Assembly (NCBI GenBank): GCA_025060615.1
Contig: JANXBS010000003.1
Location: forward strand, 172,441-236,440
Source: Anaerolineae bacterium
GTDB lineage: Bacteria > Chloroflexota > Anaerolineae > DUEN01
Length of the DNA stretch: 64,000 bases
Direction: 5' to 3'
Shown here: positions 34,234 to 43,611 of the stretch, one piece after another
How positions within the stretch are numbered: position 1 is the first letter of the stretch
Layout: each line of letters begins with the position of its first letter
The notes under the pieces: model-generated
What the model was told of the DNA's origin: nothing
Seen by the model: the letters and a program-made list of their open reading frames with translations, nothing else
The model's database searches: none
Position numbers and translations under genes: made by a program

Positions 34234-35292
34234 TTGTCCACGCCATGCTGTGTTAGAGAAAACGCACTTCAACTAGTTGTTTACCAAGGAAATGAAGGCT
34301 TTGATGCCCTGCGTAGCGAGTGGAATGCGCTCTTACATCGCTCCATTGTCGATCAATTGTTCCTCACATGGGAATTTCAGCATACCTGGTGGCAACATTG
34401 GGGCGAAGGGACGCTCTATATCCTGGCCTGGCGCGATCAGGGCGAGCTGGTAGGAATTGTCCCCCTCTACGTGACCAAGGTGGATGGTATACGACATGTC
34501 CGTTTAAACGGAGGGACGGAGGTCGCTGATTATTTGGACCTAATCGTTGCGCCGGGCTACGAGCAGCGGGTAGTCCGATGTCTATTGGACTGGCTGTGTA
34601 GGGCAGACGCTCCTGTTTGGGATGTGCTGGAGCTGGTGAACGTGCCGGAAGATGGAGTGGCGCATCGATGTGTGCCGGCCGATGCCGTTTCACGAGGTTG
34701 GGAGGTAGATATTAAGGTGGAGGATGTCTGCCCAATCATCTCATTGCCAGAGACATGGGAAGCATACCTCGCCATGCTCAGCAAGCATCAACGCCACGAG
34801 ATCCGACGTAAAATGCGCCGAATCGAGCTGGAAACCACAGTCCGTTGGTACATTGTGAACCAAAGCCATGACTTGGATATCGAGGTAGATCGTTTTATCT
34901 ATCTGCATGAGTTAAGCAGCCCAGCCAAAGATGCGTTCATGACGGATGAGATGAAGCGGTTCTTCCGAGCATTGGCGAAGGTGATGTGGGAGGCCGGTTG
35001 GCTGCAATTATCGTTTATTGAGGTGTTCGGAAAGGCTGCAGCTTCTTTGTTTTGCTTCGATTACCGTGATAGCATTTTGGTCTATAACTCCGGCTACGAC
35101 CCTGACAGATACTTCGAGTTCAGCCCTGGCATTGTCCTGTTGAGCTACTGTATCCGTCACGCTATTGAGCTCGGCAAGCGCAAATTCGATTTCATGCAAG
35201 GGGATGAGGAATACAAGTATCGGTTTGGAGGCCGAGACACGCGGGTTTACCGGATTACCACTACTCGACCGTTGACCATTGCCCGTTTATGA
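34234..35292 (+). CDS. GNAT-family acyltransferase, CelD/BioF2-like
   Basis: Cytoplasmic enzyme of the Acetyltransf_6 (CelD/FemAB-like) group. The N-terminal half has EWNALLHRSIVDQLFLTWEFQHTWWQHW, and the C-terminal half has SFIEVFGKAAASLFCFDY, LVYNSGYDPDRYFEFSPG and FDFMQGDEEYKYRFGG, all family hallmarks. These proteins are linked to exopolysaccharide or cell-surface glycan synthesis. The TTG at 34234 follows AAGGGGG; the frame is open to a GTG lying inside the upstream hairpin. 352 aa. It is followed by a glycosyltransferase gene on the same strand 19 nt later, supporting a surface-glycan role. The acyl donor and acceptor are unknown. Confidence 0.85.
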   Translation: MSTPCCVRENALQLVVYQGNEGFDALRSEWNALLHRSIVDQLFLTWEFQHTWWQHWGEGTLYILAWRDQGELVGIVPLYVTKVDGIRHVRLNGGTEVADYLDLIVAPGYEQRVVRCLLDWLCRADAPVWDVLELVNVPEDGVAHRCVPADAVSRGWEVDIKVEDVCPIISLPETWEAYLAMLSKHQRHEIRRKMRRIELETTVRWYIVNQSHDLDIEVDRFIYLHELSSPAKDAFMTDEMKRFFRALAKVMWEAGWLQLSFIEVFGKAAASLFCFDYRDSILVYNSGYDPDRYFEFSPGIVLLSYCIRHAIELGKRKFDFMQGDEEYKYRFGGRDTRVYRITTTRPLTIARL

Positions 35293-35311
35293 CGATCAGC
35301 AGAGGTGTCTG

Positions 35312-36634
35312 ATGGAATTCAGCGTGCGATGGCATGAAAGGCAGGAGCTGCGTTGGCGCGTGTGTATGCTTAGTGTCCATACTTGCCCACTGGCTATGCT
35401 AGGGGGCAAGGAGACAGGGGGGATGAACGTCTACGTGCGCGATCTGTCGCGCGCGTTGGGCGAGCGGGGCATCGCAGTGGATGTATTCACACGTTCCCAG
35501 AACCCTTGTGTTGTACGGGTAAGTCACGAATTGGGGCCGCGTTGCCAGGTGATTCATGTGCCGGCCGGCCCTGAGCAGCCATATGACAAGAACAAAGTCT
35601 ATGATCACCTGCCGCAGTTTATCGCCGGCGTGAAGGCCTACGCTGCGTTCAAAGGGCATCGCTATGACCTGATCCATAGCCACTATTGGCTTTCTGGTGC
35701 TGTCGCACAGGTCCTCGCCCATGAGTGGCAAGTCCCAGTCATCCACATGTTTCATACTTTAGGTGAGCTTAAGAATCTGGTGGCACAACGGCCAGAGGAG
35801 CGCGAGAGTGAAGTGCGTCTGCGTGTGGAGCATGAGATTGCCGCCACAGCGGATCGGCTGGTGGCGGCGAGCCCTTTGGAGAAGCAACAGCTAATCGAGC
35901 TATACGGTGCCGATCCCGATCGTATCGCTGTAGTACCATGTGGGGTAGATCTGCGCCGATTCCATCCGATCCCTCAAGAGGTAGCTCGAGCGAAGCTGGG
36001 ACTGCCACGGGAGCAACGGCTTGTTCTATTTGTGGGGCGGATCGAGCCCCTGAAGGGGATTGACACCTTGATCCGAGCGATGCCGCGTGTGGTGGAGAAG
36101 CTACCACGGGGTCAACATGATGTAAGCGTTGCCATTATCGGTGGCGACGCAAGCGACGATCCAGCCCGTCTCACTGCGGAGATGGCCCGGTTGCGCGCCC
36201 TGCGCAACGAACTGGGCCTAGAGGACCTTGTGACTTTTCTAGGTGCTCGCTCTCAAGAGATGTTGCCATTGTATTACTCGGCGGCTGACGTAGTGGTGAT
36301 GCCATCCCACTACGAGTCATTTGGAATGGTAGCGTTAGAGGCAATGGCCTGTGGCACGCCGGTGATTGCCTCTCGCGTAGGGGGGCTCAAGTACACGGTA
36401 CTGCACGAGGTCACTGGTCTTCATGTGCCGGTGCGGGATCCGAATGCGCTGGCCGAAGAGCTGGTGCGCCTGTTAACCGATCGTGCTCTGCGTGAACGGT
36501 TGGGAAGTCAGGCTGCTCGTCTTGTCCAGCGGTATAGCTGGGACGTGGTGGTTCAGGAGATCTGCCGGATATATGAAGAACTGGTACCTCAGTCGGCACA
36601 GATCCCAAGCGAGTCCTCATGTGGATATTATTAG
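35312..36634 (+). CDS. family 4 glycosyltransferase (MshA/sucrose-phosphate-synthase-like)
   Basis: Retaining GT-B enzyme. The donor-acceptor loop GGKETGGMNVYVRDLSRALGERG near the N-terminus, IHSHYWLSG, VPCGVDLRRFHP, LFVGRIEPLKGIDTLI and the nucleotide-sugar motif MPSHYESFGMVALEAMACGTPVIAS (EX7E) are all present. These match GT4 enzymes such as MshA and sucrose-phosphate synthase; the true acceptor is not determinable. ATG at 35312 follows GAGGTG. About 440 aa. It lies 19 nt downstream of the CelD-like gene, so the two are likely co-transcribed. Confidence 0.88.
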   Translation: MEFSVRWHERQELRWRVCMLSVHTCPLAMLGGKETGGMNVYVRDLSRALGERGIAVDVFTRSQNPCVVRVSHELGPRCQVIHVPAGPEQPYDKNKVYDHLPQFIAGVKAYAAFKGHRYDLIHSHYWLSGAVAQVLAHEWQVPVIHMFHTLGELKNLVAQRPEERESEVRLRVEHEIAATADRLVAASPLEKQQLIELYGADPDRIAVVPCGVDLRRFHPIPQEVARAKLGLPREQRLVLFVGRIEPLKGIDTLIRAMPRVVEKLPRGQHDVSVAIIGGDASDDPARLTAEMARLRALRNELGLEDLVTFLGARSQEMLPLYYSAADVVVMPSHYESFGMVALEAMACGTPVIASRVGGLKYTVLHEVTGLHVPVRDPNALAEELVRLLTDRALRERLGSQAARLVQRYSWDVVVQEICRIYEELVPQSAQIPSESSCGYY

Positions 36635-36692
36635 AGGCGGATTGCAGCCACCTATAAAACCCCAGTAAAAATAAAAATTGAAGCCCGAGCCT

Positions 36693-37619
36693 TTACAAGG
36701 GCTCGACTACGGCTGGCCGGCATTCCGGCTTTTCCATCCCGTCCATCCAAATCCAAAAGCAGACTTCATCTGCATCTCCGGTAGTCACCACGTATGGATT
36801 TCCGTGCGCGTCTATGGCATGAATGGTCACCTGGCCGCGATGAGCTTGCGCCAGAGCGCGAAGATCTTGAACGGCCTTATGACAGGCCTCCACCACACTC
36901 AGGCCCATTTTCATATAAAACACCACGGCATGCGCGGTGCCTGCCCGGATCGTCATCTCGCCCATACCGGTGCAGGCCGCCGCGCCGTAGCGATTATCCG
37001 CGTAGTTGCCCGCGCCGATCACGGGTGAATCGCCCAAGCGGCCCGGGTACTTGAATGCCCATCCCGACGTGCTCACGCCCGCCGCAATATTCCCGTCGTC
37101 ATCTCGTGCTAGGAAGACGGTAGTGCCTCTGATCTTCTCCGGATCTGTTGTGAGCTGAACCCAAGGCGTGAGGGGTATGTTTGGCCATTGAGACCACACC
37201 TCAGACGGGATATGCTGGCGCAGCCAGGCTTCCCACTTCGTACGCGCCTCTTCCGTCAGTGTTTCTCCGGTCTCTGCCCCACATTCTGCCGCAAATCTCG
37301 CGGCCCCCTCGCCTACTAGGAACACATGAGGGAGGCGTTCCATCACCTGACGGGCGACAGAAATAGGGTGGAGAAAGCCACGTAAGGCTCCTACCGCGCC
37401 AGCTCGCAGGGTACGGCCATCCATAATGCTGGCATCCAGCTCAACTTGGCCAAGCAGATTGGGCCATCCTCCTACACCTACGCTATGCACGCGCGGGTCT
37501 ATCTCCACAGGACGGATGCCGAGCTCGACTACATCCAACGCCGGGCGGCCCTGTTGCATCGCTTCGACCGCTGCGGCCATCCCTACGCCCCCTTCTGAGT
37601 TAGCCACGATGACGCGCAT
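36693..37619 (-). CDS. N4-(beta-N-acetylglucosaminyl)-L-asparaginase (glycosylasparaginase)
   Basis: Ntn hydrolase cleaving the GlcNAc-Asn linkage of N-glycoproteins. After autocleavage the nucleophile would be Thr166 (G-T-T-V-F-L-A). Downstream are IAAGVSTSGWAFKYPGRLGD, SPVIGAGNYADN and AAACTGMGE, which match lysosomal aspartylglucosaminidase closely. The residues before the Thr are Arg-Gly rather than His-Asp. The N-terminal precursor half has DVVELGIRPVE and HSVGVGGWPN. 308 aa, no clear signal peptide. It is the last gene of the leftward carbohydrate cluster, 149 nt after araB. Alternatives in the family (isoaspartyl peptidase) fit less well. Confidence 0.85.
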   Translation of the reverse strand: MRVIVANSEGGVGMAAAVEAMQQGRPALDVVELGIRPVEIDPRVHSVGVGGWPNLLGQVELDASIMDGRTLRAGAVGALRGFLHPISVARQVMERLPHVFLVGEGAARFAAECGAETGETLTEEARTKWEAWLRQHIPSEVWSQWPNIPLTPWVQLTTDPEKIRGTTVFLARDDDGNIAAGVSTSGWAFKYPGRLGDSPVIGAGNYADNRYGAAACTGMGEMTIRAGTAHAVVFYMKMGLSVVEACHKAVQDLRALAQAHRGQVTIHAIDAHGNPYVVTTGDADEVCFWIWMDGMEKPECRPAVVEPL

Positions 37620-37768
37620 GAATCACTCCCCGTCCTAAATTTAGTCGCATCGGAAGCTCACGTGATGGCGTCGCTGGCTTGTGGTAGGATGCATCCCAGT
37701 ATAAGCTTACCTCCTTCTGACGAGATCAGGACTAGCCTCACTTGATCTCTGATCCCTGCCTTTCAAGC

Positions 37769-39451
37769 TTAATGTCCTGCCAGGATCTCCGCCCTCAGCG
37801 CTTTCAAACGCTTCATGACGTCATTGGCACCGCGCCCGAAGTAGTCATGTAGGGTCAGATACTCTGCATAGAGCCGATCATAGATCTTTTGATGTTCCAG
37901 GATGGGGCGATAGGACTCATCCCGCAGACGCGCCATGTGCTTGGCTGCCTCAACGATGGATTCATAACCGCCTAGTTCCTTGCCCGCGGCTACTGCAGCG
38001 TGCATGGCCGACCCCAGCGCGCCGGCCTGGCTGGTGCCCGCGATGTTGATGGGTCGCCCAGTGACGTCGGCGTAGATTTGCATCAGCAGCTTGTTGCGGT
38101 CCGGCAGCCCACCTGTTGCCACGATCTCGTTCACCGGAACACCATGGGTCTCGAACGTCTCGATGATTACACGCGTGCCATAGGCGGTGGCCTCGATCAG
38201 CGCCCGGTAGATCTCCTCCGGCTTGGTGGCCAGCGTTGCGCCCACTAGGACGCCTGTCAGGTCCACGTCCACCAGCACACTGCGGTTGCCGTTCCACCAG
38301 TCTAGCGCTACCAAGCCGCTCTCACCGGGTTGCAATCGGGCTGCCTTCTCCTCTAAAAGCTGATGTAAGTTCAGGCCGCGCGCCCTCGCCTCGGCTTCAT
38401 ACGCTGCAGGCACACAGTTCTCCACAAACCAGGCGAAGTGATCACCCACGCAGGACTGCCCCGCCTCATAACCGAAATAGCCGGGGATGATACCATCTTC
38501 CACATAGCCACACATGCCAGGGACGATATGCTCCTCAGTGCCTAACACCATGTGACAGTTGGACGTGCCCATGATGATGACCATGCGCCCCGGCTCCACC
38601 ACTGTCGCTGCGGGGACGGAGACGTGGGCATCCACGTTGGCGATGGCTACTGCCGTGCCCGGCTTTAGCCCAGTCCACTCCGCGGCCTGTGGCGTCAGCC
38701 CCCCCGCCCTGGCGCCCAGCGGATAGATGGTGCGCGACATCTTCTCGTCCACGATGTGCTCCATCCGAGGGTCTAGGGCCTTGAAGAATTCATTGGGCGG
38801 GAACCCCTCTCGTTTGGACCAGATGGCCTTGTAGCCTGCGGTGCAGAGATTGCGCTTTTCGACGCCGGTGAGCTGCCAAACCACCCAATCGGCTGCCTCG
38901 ATTAGCCGATCCGCGGCCTCGTAGATCTCTGGGTCCTCGTTGAGGATCTGCCAGGCCTTGGGGAAGAACCACTCAGAGCTGATCTTGCCGCCATAGCGGT
39001 CTAGAAACTTGTACCCAAGCTCGCGAGCGATCTCGTTGAGCTTGTTGGCCTCGGGCTGGGCCGCGTGATGTTTCCATAGCTTTACCCAGGCATGGGGACG
39101 GTTGCGGTATTCTGGTAGGAAGCAAAGGGGAGTCCCGTCGGCCTTGGTTGGCAGCATGGTACAGGCTGTGAAGTCAATGCCCAGCCCGATGACGTCCTCT
39201 GGATCAACGCCGCTCTCCTTCAACACGGCCGGCACCGCTCGCTTGAACACCTCCAGGTAATCGTTGGGGTCCTGGAGGGCCCAGTCGGGCTCCAAGCGGA
39301 TATCGGTCCCCGGGAGCTTCTCGTCAATCACACCGTTAGCATAAGGGTGGACATGCGACGCGATCTCGCGGCCGTCGGCAACGTCCACCAAAAGCGCCCG
39401 CCCCGACTCAGTGCCGAAGTCAATGCCGATGACATATTTGCGTGTGCTCAT
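37769..39451 (-). CDS. araB: ribulokinase
   Basis: FGGY-family kinase phosphorylating L- or D-ribulose and related 2-ketopentoses at O5. The N-terminal domain has [17 protein letters not shown] and [12 protein letters not shown]. The second domain has [25 protein letters not shown] and [14 protein letters not shown], hallmark AraB stretches, and [20 protein letters not shown] then [15 protein letters not shown] near the C-terminus. 560 aa as expected. It starts 23 nt after the MDR dehydrogenase. No arabinose isomerase or ribulose-5-phosphate epimerase occurs in the window, so its substrate may come from another ketopentose route. Confidence 0.95.
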   Translation of the reverse strand: MSTRKYVIGIDFGTESGRALLVDVADGREIASHVHPYANGVIDEKLPGTDIRLEPDWALQDPNDYLEVFKRAVPAVLKESGVDPEDVIGLGIDFTACTMLPTKADGTPLCFLPEYRNRPHAWVKLWKHHAAQPEANKLNEIARELGYKFLDRYGGKISSEWFFPKAWQILNEDPEIYEAADRLIEAADWVVWQLTGVEKRNLCTAGYKAIWSKREGFPPNEFFKALDPRMEHIVDEKMSRTIYPLGARAGGLTPQAAEWTGLKPGTAVAIANVDAHVSVPAATVVEPGRMVIIMGTSNCHMVLGTEEHIVPGMCGYVEDGIIPGYFGYEAGQSCVGDHFAWFVENCVPAAYEAEARARGLNLHQLLEEKAARLQPGESGLVALDWWNGNRSVLVDVDLTGVLVGATLATKPEEIYRALIEATAYGTRVIIETFETHGVPVNEIVATGGLPDRNKLLMQIYADVTGRPINIAGTSQAGALGSAMHAAVAAGKELGGYESIVEAAKHMARLRDESYRPILEHQKIYDRLYAEYLTLHDYFGRGANDVMKRLKALRAEILAGH

Positions 39452-39474
39452 GGAATCCTCCCCAAGCGAATCGG

Positions 39475-40584
39475 TTAGCTGATCTCGATGACCACCTTGA
39501 CCACTTGATCGCGGTATTCGGCGTTGAGCGCAAAGCCCTCCGGCGCTTGCCTTAACGGAAAGCGATGGGTGACCATTCCCATTAGATTGACGCGGCCCTG
39601 CTCAGCCAGCCGGATTGCCCGTGGATAGACATGCTTCATGCGGCGAGACATCTTGATGGTCAGACCTTTGCGTCGCGCGGCCGAGGCGCGCATGACAAGT
39701 TCGTCCTTGCTGGGGATGCCCACCAAGATCACGCGCCCGCCCAGGCAGGCCATCTCCGCCGACTGCGCCACCGTCTCCGCAGCCCAAGCCGCCTCGAAGA
39801 CCACATCTACCCCGCGTCCCTGGGTCAGGTTCAAAATCGTCTGAACCGGATCCACCTGGGCCGGGTTGATTACCTCGGTAGCCCCATAACGGCGAGCTAG
39901 CTCCGCTCGCCACGGCAACGGCTCCGTCACAAAGATAGGGTCTGCGCCGGAAAGCCGCGCTATCTCCAGGATCATCAGGCCGATGGGGCCAGCTCCCAGG
40001 ATCGCCACGCTCTCGCCTACGCGCAGCTTGGCCAGGTCCACTGCATGCATGCTAACACCTAACGGCTCCAGCAGAGCTGCCTCAATGTCACTGATACGAT
40101 CGGGGACCGGGAAACAAGAGCGGCTAGGCATGATCATGTATTCACACAGCGATCCGTCGTCCGGCCACAGCCCGCAGAAATGCATACGCCGACATAGATT
40201 GGGATGTCCTTTCTCGCAAAACTCGCATCGCCTGCATGGCATAGCTGGGTCCACAGCTACTCGCTGACCAGGCCACAAGGGCTCGTCAAAGCCATCACGG
40301 GCGTCTGGACCTACCGCTGTGATCACGCCGGCGAACTCATGTCCCAAGATGAGTGGAGACTGCACAAGGGTATCCCCGATGCGGCCGTCGATATAGGTGT
40401 GTAAGTCCGAGCCGCAGATGGTGGTCACCGTGACCCGCAGCAGCACTTCTCCTGGCCCCGGTTCCCGTGGCAACGGCACGCGCTCGACCCGCATGTCGCG
40501 AGCGCCGTAAAGACGGGCTGCCCACATCTGGCCGTCATCCCCGAGTTTGTCTGGAGCTATCTCGACAGCCTCTTGGATCGCCAT
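39475..40584 (-). CDS. zinc-dependent alcohol/polyol dehydrogenase (MDR family)
   Basis: Medium-chain NAD(P)-dependent dehydrogenase. Catalytic zinc region ICGSDLHTY and LGHEFAGVI, structural zinc cluster [15 protein letters not shown], nucleotide fold [18 protein letters not shown]. It resembles sorbitol, xylitol and threonine dehydrogenases. 369 aa. A 69-nt gap follows the GH42 gene and 23 nt precede araB, so it is inside the cluster. Oxidation of a pentitol or sugar to a ketose feeding the ribulokinase is a reasonable inference, not shown by the sequence. Confidence 0.9.
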   Translation of the reverse strand: MAIQEAVEIAPDKLGDDGQMWAARLYGARDMRVERVPLPREPGPGEVLLRVTVTTICGSDLHTYIDGRIGDTLVQSPLILGHEFAGVITAVGPDARDGFDEPLWPGQRVAVDPAMPCRRCEFCEKGHPNLCRRMHFCGLWPDDGSLCEYMIMPSRSCFPVPDRISDIEAALLEPLGVSMHAVDLAKLRVGESVAILGAGPIGLMILEIARLSGADPIFVTEPLPWRAELARRYGATEVINPAQVDPVQTILNLTQGRGVDVVFEAAWAAETVAQSAEMACLGGRVILVGIPSKDELVMRASAARRKGLTIKMSRRMKHVYPRAIRLAEQGRVNLMGMVTHRFPLRQAPEGFALNAEYRDQVVKVVIEIS

Positions 40585-40653
40585 AGGAACTCCTTATATC
40601 CTCGAATGCGAATAGGGCTATCTTCGCTATCCACAGCAGAAATGGTGCCAATT

Positions 40654-42654
40654 TTATGCCTCTGTCAGGATCATAACTCCCTTGGCTGCCAGAATGGCCT
40701 GTCCTTGCACGGTTTGGCCGCTCAACAGATCCCGCATCGGTCGCGGTAGCGAGACCTCACGGCTCTGATCGCCATGGTTGAGCAGGAATAGCAGGCGCTT
40801 GCCATCCTTCCACCGCTCTGCGGCTTCAACGCCTTCAGCCGTGCTGAGCACCGGGGAAATGCCCGCCATCTGTACCAGCCATCCCACCAGCGCATCGTGC
40901 AGGGCTGCATTGCCCATGGTACCTACGTACACAGCCTGCCCTCGGCCGAAGCGGTTCAGCGTGATCGCAGCGCGACCAGCGTAGTACTGATCGCCGTAGC
41001 GCGCCACTGCCCGCGCTGTGTTGGGGGCCAACACATCGCACCATAGGCGTGCGTGGGCCTCCAGTGCACTGGACGCGAGGTCGGGCAGTTCCCAGGTCAA
41101 AGGAACGCTCACGTCGCCCGGCAGCGTATCATATTCGTCCACCTCCACGCCGCAGACCTCAGCCAGCAGGCCGGGTAATGGCATGTTCACCACTGCGTTC
41201 GCCTCGTCTTTGACGCCGGTGCGAGCGGTGGTGAGCAGAAGGCCACCGTTCTCCACGTAGCGGCGCAGGTTGGTAGCCGTGTCCTCGCTTAGCACGTATA
41301 GCGCAGGTGCAATCACCAACCGATAGCGGCTGAAGTCGGCTGTGGGGGGCACGATATCCACGCCGATATTTCGACGATGTAGGGCCGAATAGTAACTGGT
41401 GAAGAGCGCCGGATAGCTGAACTCGGCATGGTTGGGCTGAATCTCGAAGGCCCAGCGCGTATCGTAGGAGAGCACCATTGCCACCTGTGATCGGCAGTCC
41501 GCCCCTAAGAGCTCATCGCCGATCCGCTTCAGCTCTGCGCCGATGCTTTGGATCTCCCGATAACGGCGGCGCGGGCGGGCGTCATGATCGAGCACGCCGT
41601 GCCAGTATTGCTCAGTACCGTAGCGGGCCGTCCGCCAGCGGAAGTAGATGATAGCATCCGCGCCATGCGCGATGGCCTGATAGGTCCATAGGCGGATCTC
41701 GCCAGGCCGCGGCGTCATCGCCACCAGTTGCCAACCGCCAGACCCTGACTCCTCCTCCATCATCCAGAAGTTCTTGCCCTTCAAACCGCGCATGGTGTCA
41801 TGGCTAAGGGCTAAGGGAGCCGGATCCACTTTCATGGCCATGTTCCATTGCATACGGGGATAGTTGTCCCAGGACACGAAATCCAGCGCGCGGGCCAGGT
41901 CGAAATAATTGAGGCGGTCGTAGCCGAAACCCATGAAGTTGTGGGTGATAAAGTGAGTGGGACATGTCCGGCGCAGGATGTCCACCTGCTCTTGTTGAAA
42001 ACGGACATAGGCGTCGGACATGAACCGGGCATAATCGAGGGCCAAGCCGGGATTGGGAACGCCCCCAGTAGTAAGCGGCACGGGGATTTGCGACCATTCG
42101 GTGTAAACGTGACTCCAGAAGATAGTGCCCCAGGCCGCGTTCAGGGCATCCAGGCTGCCGTACTTTCGCTGCAGCCAGCTCTGGAAGCTCACACGGCAGA
42201 TAGGGCAATAGCAGCGGTCGCCGAACTCGTTGTCAATCTGCCAGCCGATGACCGCTGGATGATCGGCGTAATGCTCAGCCATCGCTTGAGTGATGATGCG
42301 GCCGCGCTCCCGATAGCCCGGATGGGTAGGGCAGTACTCCCGGCGGTTGCCATACGTCTGGCGTTGTCCCGATTCCAAGACGCGATAGGCGTCCGGATAC
42401 ATCGCCATCACCCAGGGGGGCGGTGAGGCAGTGGGCGTGCCCAGTACAGCCTGGATGCCGTGGCGATATAGGATCTCGAGGACTTCATCCAGCCAGCCAA
42501 AGTCGAAATGATCCGGCCGCGGCTCCAGGTAAGCCCAGGCAAACTCCGCCAGACGCACGGTGTTGATGCCAGCGTCCTGCATCAGCTTTGCGTCTATCGG
42601 CCAGCGCTCGCGCGGCCATTGCTCAGGATAATAATCCACGCCGAAGCGAAACAT
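40654..42654 (-). CDS. GH42 beta-galactosidase
   Basis: Hydrolyses terminal beta-galactosides. FRFGVDYYPEQWP opens the TIM barrel; the acid/base is Glu143 in IGWQIDNEFGDR, and the nucleophile region is WMMEEESGSGGW near residue 310. Cys108, Cys148, Cys150 and Cys153 form the zinc site typical of thermophile GH42. A trimerisation domain (IAPALYVLSEDTATNLRRYVE) and a small C-terminal beta domain follow. No signal peptide, so it acts on imported oligosaccharides. ATG at 42654 follows GAAGGGGG; the frame is open 25 codons further. 666 aa. Inside the catabolic cluster. Confidence 0.94.
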   Translation of the reverse strand: MFRFGVDYYPEQWPRERWPIDAKLMQDAGINTVRLAEFAWAYLEPRPDHFDFGWLDEVLEILYRHGIQAVLGTPTASPPPWVMAMYPDAYRVLESGQRQTYGNRREYCPTHPGYRERGRIITQAMAEHYADHPAVIGWQIDNEFGDRCYCPICRVSFQSWLQRKYGSLDALNAAWGTIFWSHVYTEWSQIPVPLTTGGVPNPGLALDYARFMSDAYVRFQQEQVDILRRTCPTHFITHNFMGFGYDRLNYFDLARALDFVSWDNYPRMQWNMAMKVDPAPLALSHDTMRGLKGKNFWMMEEESGSGGWQLVAMTPRPGEIRLWTYQAIAHGADAIIYFRWRTARYGTEQYWHGVLDHDARPRRRYREIQSIGAELKRIGDELLGADCRSQVAMVLSYDTRWAFEIQPNHAEFSYPALFTSYYSALHRRNIGVDIVPPTADFSRYRLVIAPALYVLSEDTATNLRRYVENGGLLLTTARTGVKDEANAVVNMPLPGLLAEVCGVEVDEYDTLPGDVSVPLTWELPDLASSALEAHARLWCDVLAPNTARAVARYGDQYYAGRAAITLNRFGRGQAVYVGTMGNAALHDALVGWLVQMAGISPVLSTAEGVEAAERWKDGKRLLFLLNHGDQSREVSLPRPMRDLLSGQTVQGQAILAAKGVMILTEA

Positions 42655-42821
42655 GAAAGCCCCCTTCAAGACGTAGTAATGGATAGACGAAGGCTCGCTC
42701 AGTATAAGATGGGTGCTAGAGAATGTCAACCGTAGAAATCAGAAGACATCCGGTAGCCTTAGACAGGTTGCGTCAGGGAGGATTCTGGGGGCAGACGGCG
42801 CACTCGTCCGCCCCCTTGGAT

Positions 42822-43592
42822 TCAACTGTACATCTTGCGAAAGCTTCGCAGGCTCTCTATTACGTCGCCTGTGGGCCAATACTCTAAGCCGACAAACAGC
42901 TCGTACCCGGCGCGGTCAATCGCCCGGAAGACAGCGTGATAGTTGATCTCCTGGGTATCGTCCATATCATGCCGTCCCGGTACTCCCGCTGCATGAAAAT
43001 GGCCAATATGGGCGATATTTTGCGTGATCGTCGCGATCAGGTTGCCTTCCATGATCTGCATGTGATAGATGTCATACAGCAGCTTCACCCGCGGTGATCC
43101 CACCCGCCGCACGATCTCCAGGCCAATGCGCGAGGTGTCGTTAAAGTAGCCAGCATGGTCCACTTTGCTGTTCAGCAGCTCGAGGTTCAGATTAACGCCG
43201 GCGTCTTCAGCCATGGGCGCCACCAAGCGCAGGCCGGCGACGATGGTCTCGATCTGCTGCTCCTCTGACACCCCCGCCAGGGTGTTCCCGGAGAAACAGA
43301 TCAGCCCCGGACAGCCCAGCGCCTTGGCAGCCCGGATCGTCTGCGTCAGCTCCTCAGCGATGCGCTTATGGTTCTCAGCCTTATTCAGTCCATCTGATAG
43401 GGAGGTATGCCCTACGAACTGGGCTAGGGTCAGCCCCAGCTTCTCGTTGAGTTTTCGAATCGCCTCGACCTGTTGGAGGTCCAGCCCCCACGTCTCCCAG
43501 GCATCAAAGCCTAGCTCCTTGATCGTGTGCAGGCTCTCCTCCAGCGGGACCCGCGGAAACAGCGCCGGCATGCAGACGGAAAACCGTGGCAT
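42822..43592 (-). CDS. hydroxypyruvate isomerase-like sugar isomerase (AP-endonuclease-2 fold)
   Basis: TIM-barrel isomerase or epimerase. Metal-binding residues are suggested by LNLELLNSKVDHAGYF, LLYDIYHMQIMEGN and GHFHAAGVPGRHD, which match the Hyi family, and by FVGLEYWPTGD near the C-terminus. 256 aa, as expected. The real substrate is not clear; Hyi-like enzymes isomerise hydroxypyruvate or epimerise keto-sugars. Its start is 19 nt after the Gfo/Idh/MocA gene; the 167 nt to GH42 downstream hold nothing obvious. Confidence 0.86.
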   Translation of the reverse strand: MPRFSVCMPALFPRVPLEESLHTIKELGFDAWETWGLDLQQVEAIRKLNEKLGLTLAQFVGHTSLSDGLNKAENHKRIAEELTQTIRAAKALGCPGLICFSGNTLAGVSEEQQIETIVAGLRLVAPMAEDAGVNLNLELLNSKVDHAGYFNDTSRIGLEIVRRVGSPRVKLLYDIYHMQIMEGNLIATITQNIAHIGHFHAAGVPGRHDMDDTQEINYHAVFRAIDRAGYELFVGLEYWPTGDVIESLRSFRKMYS

Positions 43593-43611
43593 CGGGATAA
43601 CTCCTTTCCCG

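Noticed and set aside
33921-34241. 106-codon minus-strand frame between the S41 and acyltransferase genes
   Set aside because: No ribosome site, no recognisable sequence, and it runs through the opposite-strand promoter and hairpin.
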